Assembly: GCA_018710885.1 (NCBI GenBank)
Contig: DVJA01000085.1
Span: 1 to 26,952 of the forward strand
Direction of reading: 5' to 3'
Length of the DNA stretch: 26,952 bases
DNA from: Scatomorpha merdigallinarum
Lineage (GTDB): Bacteria; Bacillota; Clostridia; Oscillospirales; Oscillospiraceae
The notes beneath the pieces are model-generated. The model did not search any database. It was not told the origin of the DNA and saw nothing but the letters and a program-made list of their open reading frames with translations. Both the position numbers and the translations under genes were made by a program. Positions 21,191 to 26,952 of the stretch are shown piece by piece. The first letter of the stretch is position 1. Each line of letters opens with the position of its first letter.

Positions 21191-22546
21191 ATGCAGACTT
21201 TTTTGAGCTATATGCGCTCCGCACTGCCGCTGCTCGTGGTGGCTCTGGTGCTTGGAGCGGCGACGTATTTCGTGGCGACCGCCGTGCTCAAAAGGCGGGG
21301 CCGAATGCTCCCGGCGCGCTGGAAGCTCTGGCTGTTTGTGAGCAGCGTCTATGTCTTTGCGCTTGTAATGTTGCTCGTTGTGCGCGGGGAGGGCTTCTCT
21401 CTGGACGGGTACGGCTGGTACAGCCTGGACCTCTTCCACGAATACCGCACGCTTGCGCGCAGCTTCACGGCCAATGCGTTCATCAATATCCTGATGAACA
21501 TTCTCATATTCCTGCCCTTCGGATTCCTCTTCGCCCTGCCCTTTGGGGAGAGCAAAAAGCGCTGGCTGGTCATACCCCTCGGCGTGCTCGCCACGATGTG
21601 CGTAGAGCTTGTGCAGTTCGTCATGCGCAGCGGCATAGCCGACGTGGACGACCTCTTCAACAACACGCTGGGCGTCATCTGCGGCTATGCGCTTGCCAGG
21701 CTGTGTGTCAATATACGCGCCAGGAGGGCGCTGACGTCCGTGGCCTGCGCCATCGTGGCGCTGGCCTGCATCGCGCCGCCCTTCGTAGCGTGGGGCATAT
21801 CAGCCGCGTCGCCATACGGCGTGAGCGACTACGAAACAGGCGGCAGGGCGCCGCTGACGGGCGGGATAGAGTTTTCCGCGGAGGCCGAAGAATTCCTGAC
21901 TTCCGCGCCGGAGACGTACTCCTACTACACTACACCCGGCGGCACGCTCGCCGAAGCCCGAGAGAGGGCCACTGAGTTCTTCGCCCTGGCCGGCACAAGC
22001 AAGGACATGGAGGACTTGTACGACGACTCTGCCTATATACGCGATGAGGAGTCCAAGCTGGTGGTGTACCGCTACACCGGGCCGGAGATAAAACTGAGCG
22101 ACTCTGCCGCGCTGAGTAGCGGCCCGGCCCCAGGCCTGGGCGAAGACGAGCTGCGCACTCTGGCCGCGGGCTGGGGCGTGGAGATCCCGGAGGGCGCCGC
22201 GCTCGAGGAGCTCGGTGAAGGTATGTACCGCTTCACGCTTGACCCTACAGGCTCGCTCGGCGGCACGGTGACAATGCGCGTGCGCGAGGACGGGCTGGAA
22301 GAGCTGGAGTGGGGCGTCTACGAGCTGACCGAGGCGGGCAGGTCCGCGCACCTGACGGCGGCAGAGTGCGTCGCCGCGCTTGAGCGCGGGGACTACGCCG
22401 GGTGGATAGAAGAGCCCTCAGCCCCGCTCACCGTAGTCTCGGCAGAGATTGAGTATGCCCTAGACAGCAAGGGTGTGTACCGCCCTATGCTGAGGCTGGA
22501 TACGCAGAGCGGTGACAGCCTGTACCTAGACATGCCGCCTGCATAG
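21191..22546 (+). CDS. VanZ-family membrane protein with large C-terminal ectodomain
   Basis: The N-terminal half (about 1-205) has five to six membrane segments with the VanZ signature: FINILMNILIFLPFGFLFAL and VELVQFVMRSGIADVDDLFN, then NTLG. VanZ proteins are linked to teicoplanin resistance or to the cell envelope, but their chemistry is not settled. The C-terminal half (about 206-451) is predicted to lie outside. It has repeated PepSY-like alpha/beta elements (SKLVVYRYTGPEI; GGTVTMRVREDGLEELEWGV; AAECVAALERGDYAG), resembling regulators of the YycH/YycI type or other envelope sensors. The full length of 451 is more than twice a plain VanZ protein. GGGGAGGTG precedes the ATG inside a possible hairpin. 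It converges on the ECF pair 2 operon. Confidence 0.85.
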   Translation: MQTFLSYMRSALPLLVVALVLGAATYFVATAVLKRRGRMLPARWKLWLFVSSVYVFALVMLLVVRGEGFSLDGYGWYSLDLFHEYRTLARSFTANAFINILMNILIFLPFGFLFALPFGESKKRWLVIPLGVLATMCVELVQFVMRSGIADVDDLFNNTLGVICGYALARLCVNIRARRALTSVACAIVALACIAPPFVAWGISAASPYGVSDYETGGRAPLTGGIEFSAEAEEFLTSAPETYSYYTTPGGTLAEARERATEFFALAGTSKDMEDLYDDSAYIRDEESKLVVYRYTGPEIKLSDSAALSSGPAPGLGEDELRTLAAGWGVEIPEGAALEELGEGMYRFTLDPTGSLGGTVTMRVREDGLEELEWGVYELTEAGRSAHLTAAECVAALERGDYAGWIEEPSAPLTVVSAEIEYALDSKGVYRPMLRLDTQSGDSLYLDMPPA

Positions 22547-22573
22547 AGAAGCGCCCCGAATGGGGCGCTTCTC
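22546..22573. terminator. Hairpin between convergent genes
   Basis: A perfect 12-base stem, GAGAAGCGCCCC (22546-22557) with GGGGCGCTTCTC (22562-22573), has a 4-base loop and fills the gap between the two stop codons. T-runs are missing, but the position and stability suggest termination in both directions. Confidence 0.65.
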
Positions 22574-23569
22574 TCAGCTTACGGGGATCTCAAGGTAGCT
22601 GATGCGTATGGCCGCCACGTCGTTTATGTCCAGCGGGTACTCCCACGGGAAGCGGAAATGCCAGACGTGGGAGTCATCAGCGTAGCCTGAACCGCTGCTT
22701 GTGGACACCACTTCGCCGCTGGCGAGCACCGCGTATATATAGGTTGCGGGTATCAAGCCGCCTTGATCCTTATAGCTGAAGGTAATATGAGTGCTGGTCA
22801 ACTCAATGTCATAGAGCGTGACCTCGCCGTACTCGCCGCTGTCCGGGCTGTAGGCCGGGACGGTTGTGTCGGGCAGGGTTATGGACACGTCCTCGTTTGT
22901 GAACTTCAGCTCGAAGTCAAACTCCCAAGGTCCGGAGGCCACAAGCTGTTCGTCCGGGTATTCGCCGCGCATAAGGTTGTCCAGTATGAGCGCCACGCCA
23001 AGCTCCTGATTGGTCTCGGGCGCGGCCGAGGTGGTGTATTCCAGCAGAAAGAGCCCGGCGTCGTCGCCGTCCACGCCCTGATAGGTCACGTTGGTGCCCG
23101 CAATACCCGGGCCTTCAATGACCGGTTCGGGCATGAGATCTATCTGCGAGTCGGCGAAGAAGTATCGCTCATCGCTTTCAAACTCCACGCCCTCTACTCT
23201 AAGCACCAGCCACAAATCGTAGCCGCTCGCGCGCGCCGAGGTGACGGTGACGGTCACGCCGCCTGCGGTCTCGCTGATACCCACATCCTGGGTCAGGCTC
23301 TCGACTGCTGCCGCCTGCCCTGGGCTCATATCGCCCCCGGTGCCGCGCCGCCAGAGCATGCCCAGGAAGTCCGTCATGTTCATGCCGTATATCGTCGAGG
23401 CCACGCCCACTGTGCCGAAGGCCAGTATTAACGCCGCCGCCGCGACGGCCAGGGCGATGCGTAGAATATGGCGGTTGCGCCGCGGCGCGGCGCGGTAGGT
23501 TGCGGCCTCTTCAATGTACTTCGGGTCGGCCGAGGCGAGGGCCTCGGAAAATCTCTCTGCCGCTCTCAT
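22574..23569 (-). CDS. Membrane anti-sigma factor, DUF4179-like (pair 2)
   Basis: A 331-residue single-pass protein built like that at 12832-13815. The cytoplasmic N-terminus is about 1-35 (FSEALASADPKYIEEAATYR). A transmembrane helix follows (about 36-60), then the shared TVGVASTIYGMNMTDFLGML, and a roughly 265-residue ectodomain beginning with ISETAGGVTVTVTSARASGY. The ends also agree (FPWEYPLDINDVAAIRISYL here, FPLDLQDISALRVNMYTIPV in pair 1). The ectodomain middle is much more diverged than the N-terminus, as expected if the two sense different signals. Its start overlaps the sigma gene stop by four bases. No zinc-binding anti-sigma motif is seen. Confidence 0.82.
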   Translation of the reverse strand: MRAAERFSEALASADPKYIEEAATYRAAPRRNRHILRIALAVAAAALILAFGTVGVASTIYGMNMTDFLGMLWRRGTGGDMSPGQAAAVESLTQDVGISETAGGVTVTVTSARASGYDLWLVLRVEGVEFESDERYFFADSQIDLMPEPVIEGPGIAGTNVTYQGVDGDDAGLFLLEYTTSAAPETNQELGVALILDNLMRGEYPDEQLVASGPWEFDFELKFTNEDVSITLPDTTVPAYSPDSGEYGEVTLYDIELTSTHITFSYKDQGGLIPATYIYAVLASGEVVSTSSGSGYADDSHVWHFRFPWEYPLDINDVAAIRISYLEIPVS

Positions 23570-24123
23570 ACGTATACCTCCCTCTGCTTCAGATACTCAC
23601 GCAGCCTTTTGCGTATGCGCGTCAGGCGCACGCTGACGGCCTTTTCGCCCATGCCCATACGCCCGGCTATGTCCGCTATGGAGTCTGCAAACCAGTAGCG
23701 GCGCAGGAAAATGACGCGGTTTTCCTCGCTCAATGAGCCCAGGAAGCTGTCTATCTCCCGCGTGAGCTCATTGAGCTCCACGGTGTCGCTGACGTTCTCG
23801 GGCGAAACGAGGCAGCCGTCCAACTCGTCCAGGGCCAGCTCGTAGCTCCCGCCGCGCTTTCCGGCGCCACGGCGGCGCAGCCGGTCCACACAGGTGTTGC
23901 GCACCACCCGGCAGACCCACGAACACAGCTTTTCGGGCCGCTCGGGCGGTATAGCCCTCCATGTGCCGAAGTAGGCGTCGTTTACGCACTCAGCCGCGTC
24001 CTCGCGGTCGCCGAGCAGATTGTACGCCAGCGAGTGAAAGATTGCGCCGTATTTAGCGTCCAGCTCGGTAATTCCGGACTCCGAGCGGGCGAAGAACAGT
24101 TCGAGTATGGCGCCGTCGTCCAT
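23566..24123 (-). CDS. ECF-type RNA polymerase sigma factor (pair 2)
   Basis: A 185-residue ECF factor, the same length as its paralogue at 12278-12835. Region 2 includes ELDAKYGAIFHSLAYNLLGD, AECVNDAYFGTWRAIPPERP and VCRVVRNTCVDRLRRRG; region 4 includes LSEENRVIFLRRYWFADSIA and GMGEKAVSVRLTRIRKRLRE. AAAGGAGGTGCAC precedes the ATG. The region 4 helices that read the -35 box are similar but not identical to pair 1 (AVSVRLTRIRK against NVTVRLTRLRR), so overlapping promoter recognition is plausible. It is preceded by an element matching the one before pair 1. Confidence 0.9.
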   Translation of the reverse strand: MDDGAILELFFARSESGITELDAKYGAIFHSLAYNLLGDREDAAECVNDAYFGTWRAIPPERPEKLCSWVCRVVRNTCVDRLRRRGAGKRGGSYELALDELDGCLVSPENVSDTVELNELTREIDSFLGSLSEENRVIFLRRYWFADSIADIAGRMGMGEKAVSVRLTRIRKRLREYLKQREVYV

Positions 24124-24151
24124 AGTGCACCTCCTTTGCTGCTTTGTCTGT

Positions 24152-24180
24152 CTACTCGTATTTTCCGCGCAAACGCTACA
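24152..24180 (-). promoter_or_regulatory. Candidate ECF autoregulatory promoter, copy 2
   Basis: Reading leftward, TGTAGC (24175-24180), 17 bases, GAGTAG (24152-24157), ending 28 bases before ATG 24123. Word, spacing and distance match the element at 12221-12249. Confidence 0.5.
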
Positions 24181-24200
24181 TCAAAACCGAAATTATATGC

Positions 24201-24236
24201 AAAAGGCCCGTCCTCTGCGTCGCAGAGACGGGCCTT
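24201..24236 (-). terminator. Rho-independent terminator of the clpC-ltaE operon
   Basis: AAGGCCCGT (24228-24236 read leftward) with ACGGGCCTT (24203-24211), plus an inner CTCTGCG/CGCAGAG pairing, followed on the minus strand by TTTTGC. It lies 13 bases after the aldolase stop. Confidence 0.75.
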
Positions 24237-24249
24237 ATATGTTGCGTAA

Positions 24250-25278
24250 TCAGAGCGCTTCAATGTCGGCGATGAGCTTGTCCACGTCGGACTCTTTCGT
24301 TGCCCAACTGGTGCAGAAGCGCACGGCGCAGTGCGTGTCATCCACGCGCGCCCAGTGGCTGAAGGTGTATTTTTCAGCGAGCTTTGCAAGGTCGCTGTCA
24401 GGTACGATGGGGAACTGCTGGTTCGTGGGCGAATCGTAGTAGAGCGGCCAGCCCTTGGCCTCAAAGGCACGGCGCAGGCGCATGGCAAGGGTAACTTCGC
24501 GCTTTGCCGTGCGCTCGTAGAGGCCGTCTTTCATCAGAGCGCCGAACTGCACGCCCAGCAGGCGGCCCTTGGCGAGCATGCCGCCGCGCTGCTTCATGAT
24601 GTAGCGGAAGTCACGCGCTATGGCCTTGTTTGTAAAGACCAACGCTTCGCCGAAGAGGGCGCCGAGTTTGGTGCCGCCGATGTAGAACACGTCGGTGAGG
24701 CGGGCGAGGTCGGCGAGGGTCACGTCGCTGCTCACCAGTGCCGTGCCCAGACGCGCGCCGTCTACGAAGAGGATGAGACCCTTTTCACGGCAAACAGCGC
24801 TTATCGCCTCGAGCTCCGCGAGAGAGTACACGGTGCCGTTCTCCGTAGGCTGGGAGACGTACACCAGAGCCGGCTGCGGCATGTGTTCGTGTGTGGCATC
24901 GGCCCAGTGGGTGTCAACGCAGCTGCGAATCTGTGCGGCGGTGAGCTTGCCGTCCTCGCTGGGCAGGGTCACTACCTTGTGCCCGGCGGCCTCTATGCTG
25001 CCGGACTCGTGCACGGCGATGTGGCCGGTCACGGCGGCTATGGCCGCCTGGTGAGGCCGCAGTGCGGCGGTAATGACAATCATGTTCGCCTGAGTTCCAC
25101 CGACCAGGAAGTGGACTTCGGCGTCGGGCGCGGCGCACTTTTCACGTATGAGTGCGCGGGCCTCGTCGCAGTATTCGTCCTCTCCGTAGCCAGGGGTCTG
25201 GGCGAAATTCGTGTCGTTTAATGCCTGCATTACTTCGGGCAGAGCGCCCTCCAGGTAATCGCTCTCGAACCTTATCAT
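24250..25278 (-). CDS. ltaE: Low-specificity L-threonine aldolase
   Basis: A PLP fold-type I enzyme of 342 residues that splits threonine or allo-threonine into glycine and acetaldehyde. Motifs are FLVGGTQANMIVITAALRP (PLP phosphate and ring region), HIAVHESGSIEAAGHKVV, LVYVSQPTENGTVYSL, ILFVDGARLGTAL (cofactor Asp) and FYIGGTKLGALFGEALVF with the Schiff-base Lys. Length fits the family. The ATG lies two bases after the stop of the Clp ATPase gene, and its GGAGG is inside the Clp 3' end, so the two are translationally linked; no biochemical reason is apparent. Glycine and threonine metabolism ties it loosely to the hom/lysC genes of the window. Confidence 0.9.
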   Translation of the reverse strand: MIRFESDYLEGALPEVMQALNDTNFAQTPGYGEDEYCDEARALIREKCAAPDAEVHFLVGGTQANMIVITAALRPHQAAIAAVTGHIAVHESGSIEAAGHKVVTLPSEDGKLTAAQIRSCVDTHWADATHEHMPQPALVYVSQPTENGTVYSLAELEAISAVCREKGLILFVDGARLGTALVSSDVTLADLARLTDVFYIGGTKLGALFGEALVFTNKAIARDFRYIMKQRGGMLAKGRLLGVQFGALMKDGLYERTAKREVTLAMRLRRAFEAKGWPLYYDSPTNQQFPIVPDSDLAKLAEKYTFSHWARVDDTHCAVRFCTSWATKESDVDKLIADIEAL

Positions 25279-25280
25279 GT

Positions 25281-26952
25281 TTACACGGCCTCCACGTTTA
25301 TTTTTCCGTCCGCAGCGGTGAGATGCACTCCCTTGAGAGCACCGTGGCGCTGGTCGACTATGACGGACGCAACGGCGTCCTCGATGTCCTTCTGTATGGT
25401 GCGGCGCAGGTTCCTGGCGCCGTAAGTGAGACTGTAGCTCTTCTGTACCAGGTAGTCTAGCACGCTCTCGTCCCAGGTGAACTCCATGCCTTTCTCATTC
25501 ATGAGGTCGCGCACCTCGCCCAGCATGAGCGCGGCGATGCTCTTGAAGTTCTCCTCGGTGAGCTTGTTGAAGCAGATGATCTCGTCCACGCGGTTTATGA
25601 ACTCGGGCCTCAGGAAGTCGCCCAGCGCCTTCATGGCGCGGTCGCGGTCCTTGTCCGTGGCAGAACCCACGAAGCCGAGGGAGCCGCTCTTGGTGTTGCT
25701 GCCCGCGTTGGTGGTCATGATGATGACCGTGTTCTCGAAGTTAATCGTGCGGCCCTGGGCGTCCGTGATGCGACCGTCGTCGAGGATTTGCAGCAGGATA
25801 TTCATGACGTCCGGGTGGGCCTTTTCAATCTCGTCAAAGAGCACGACGCTGTACGGACGGCGGCGTATCTTCTCGGTGAGCTGTCCGGCCTCGTCATAGC
25901 CGACATATCCCGGGGGCGAGCCGATGATACGCGAGACGGAGAATTTCTCCATGAACTCCGACATGTCGAGCCTGATAAGGCTCTCGGGGGAGTTGAAGAG
26001 ATCGGCGGCCAGGCGCTTTACGAGCTCGGTCTTGCCGACGCCGGTGCCGCCTACAAAGATGAAGCTCACGGGCTTGCGCTTGGCCTGCAGGCCCACGCGG
26101 TTGCGCTTTATCGCCGCGCAAACGGCGTCGATGGCCTCGTCCTGGCCCACGATGTGTTCGCGCAGACGGTCGCCGAGCTTGCTGAGGCGCTCGTACTCGT
26201 CCTCTGTGATGGAGCTGGCGGGTATCTTGGTCCAGAGCTCAATGACGCGCGCGAGGTTTTCGCGGGTGAGCACCGGCTTTTGAGTCTTGAGCTGGTTTAT
26301 CTCGTCCGTGAGCTGCATAATGGTTGTGCGTATCACGGCCAGGCGCTCATAGTGCTCTTCCTGCGTGTCGGCGAGCAGGATTTCGCGCTCGCGGTTGAGG
26401 TCGTCTATCTCTTTCTGCGCGACGTCTATGCGCGCGAGGCTCTGATCTTTCAGGTTCACGTCCGAGCAGGCTTCGTCAATGAGGTCGATGGCTTTGTCGG
26501 GCAGATAGCGGTCGGTGATGTACCTCTCACTGAGAAGCACAGCTTCGCGGCACATCTCGGGCGGGATTTTGACCTGGTGGCAGTCCTCGTAGTAGTGGGC
26601 GATGCCTTCAAGTATTTTGACGGAATCGTCGATGCTCGGTTCGGCCACTGTCACGGGCTGGAAGCGGCGTTCAAGCGCGGCGTCCTTCTCGATGTGCTTG
26701 CGGTACTCGGTGAAAGTAGTGGCGCCGATTACCTGGATTTCGCCTCGGGAGAGGGCTGGCTTGAGTATATTGGCGGCGTTCATGCTGCCCTCGGCGTCGC
26801 CCGCGCCCACGATGTTGTGCACCTCGTCTATGACGAGGATGATGTTGCCGGTTTTGCGTATCTCCTCGATGAGCCCCTTCATGCGGCTCTCAAACTGGCC
26901 TCTAAACTGGGTGCCGGCCACGAGCGCGGTGAGGTCGAGCAGGTACACTTCC
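25281..26952 (-). CDS. clpC: ClpC-type AAA+ protease unfoldase subunit, 5' end outside window
   Basis: About 557 codons of the C-terminal part are visible; the N-domain and the first Walker A lie beyond 26952. Visible parts in order are the D1 region LVAGTQFRGQFESRMKGLIE, Walker B IILVIDEVHNIVGAG, D1 sensor and Arg-finger segments (ALERRFQPV), a short coiled-coil middle domain (KEIDDLNREREILLADTQEE), D2 Walker A FVGGTGVGKTELVKRL, D2 pore GSPPGYVGYDEAG, Walker B VVLFDEIEKAHPDV, and sensor 2 (YGARNLRRTI). SGSLGFVG carries an LGF tripeptide in the position of the ClpP-binding loop, so it probably feeds ClpP. The compact middle domain fits ClpC rather than ClpB. ClpA is a second option by name only. 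Threonine aldolase follows after two bases. Confidence 0.9.
   Translation of the reverse strand, partial: EVYLLDLTALVAGTQFRGQFESRMKGLIEEIRKTGNIILVIDEVHNIVGAGDAEGSMNAANILKPALSRGEIQVIGATTFTEYRKHIEKDAALERRFQPVTVAEPSIDDSVKILEGIAHYYEDCHQVKIPPEMCREAVLLSERYITDRYLPDKAIDLIDEACSDVNLKDQSLARIDVAQKEIDDLNREREILLADTQEEHYERLAVIRTTIMQLTDEINQLKTQKPVLTRENLARVIELWTKIPASSITEDEYERLSKLGDRLREHIVGQDEAIDAVCAAIKRNRVGLQAKRKPVSFIFVGGTGVGKTELVKRLAADLFNSPESLIRLDMSEFMEKFSVSRIIGSPPGYVGYDEAGQLTEKIRRRPYSVVLFDEIEKAHPDVMNILLQILDDGRITDAQGRTINFENTVIIMTTNAGSNTKSGSLGFVGSATDKDRDRAMKALGDFLRPEFINRVDEIICFNKLTEENFKSIAALMLGEVRDLMNEKGMEFTWDESVLDYLVQKSYSLTYGARNLRRTIQKDIEDAVASVIVDQRHGALKGVHLTAADGKINVEAV

Overview
The window looks like chromosomal DNA of a spore-forming, anaerobic, fairly GC-rich member of the Clostridia, possibly Oscillospiraceae (inference). 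The evidence is SpoIIP and a SleB-type hydrolase, a PerR/reverse-rubrerythrin peroxide defence, a Noc-type ParB protein, SigI/RsgI, strong AGGAGG ribosome binding sites, many TTG and GTG starts and frequent ATA isoleucine codons. No rRNA, tRNA, CRISPR array, phage or insertion sequence was seen.

Layout. 1-1036: perR and a rubrerythrin (cut by the window edge), read leftward from a clear promoter with a PerR box just downstream of the predicted start point. 1143-2946: a two-CBS-domain protein, a probable small gene remnant and spoIIP, all leftward. 3087-6925: a TSCPD protein, a SleB-like cell-wall hydrolase, rsmG, noc and an unrecognised gene, all rightward, with strong terminators after the hydrolase, rsmG and the unrecognised gene. 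6990-9193: a leftward operon of a PLP aminotransferase and a YkvI-type transporter.

9194-13815 is the most unusual part. An AT-rich 442-base intergenic region carries a GC3-rich 19-codon micro-ORF and an A-tract repeat. It is followed by a lipoprotein, the sigma factor SigI and its anti-sigma factor RsgI. The lipoprotein resembles the RsgI ectodomain plus a PepSY-like domain, and both it and RsgI end in an Asp/Trp-rich tail. The tail-coding DNA shares a 42-base identical block, and both proteins carry the Asn-Pro step at which RsgI proteins are known to self-cleave. Immediately after comes an ECF sigma/anti-sigma pair. A paralogous pair lies at 22574-24123 on the other strand, and both pairs have a matching promoter-like element at the same distance from the start codon.

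13861-16540: a tight leftward operon of a metallo-hydrolase, a membrane-anchored endonuclease/exonuclease/phosphatase-fold protein and an iron-sulfur flavoprotein. 16631-17056: a small YdcZ-type transporter. 17218-20173: the aspartate branch, with an ACT-domain protein, homoserine dehydrogenase and aspartokinase; the last has an internal ribosome binding site for a separate regulatory subunit. 20254-22546: a second metallo-hydrolase and a VanZ-domain protein with a large ectodomain, whose ribosome binding site can be sequestered in a hairpin. 24250-26952: threonine aldolase directly downstream of a ClpC-type unfoldase that runs off the window.

Taken together, the window is dominated by envelope-facing signalling (one SigI system, two ECF systems, PepSY-like ectodomains), sporulation and wall hydrolysis, peroxide defence and aspartate-family amino acid synthesis. 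All assignments come from reading sequence and motifs; no database search was run.
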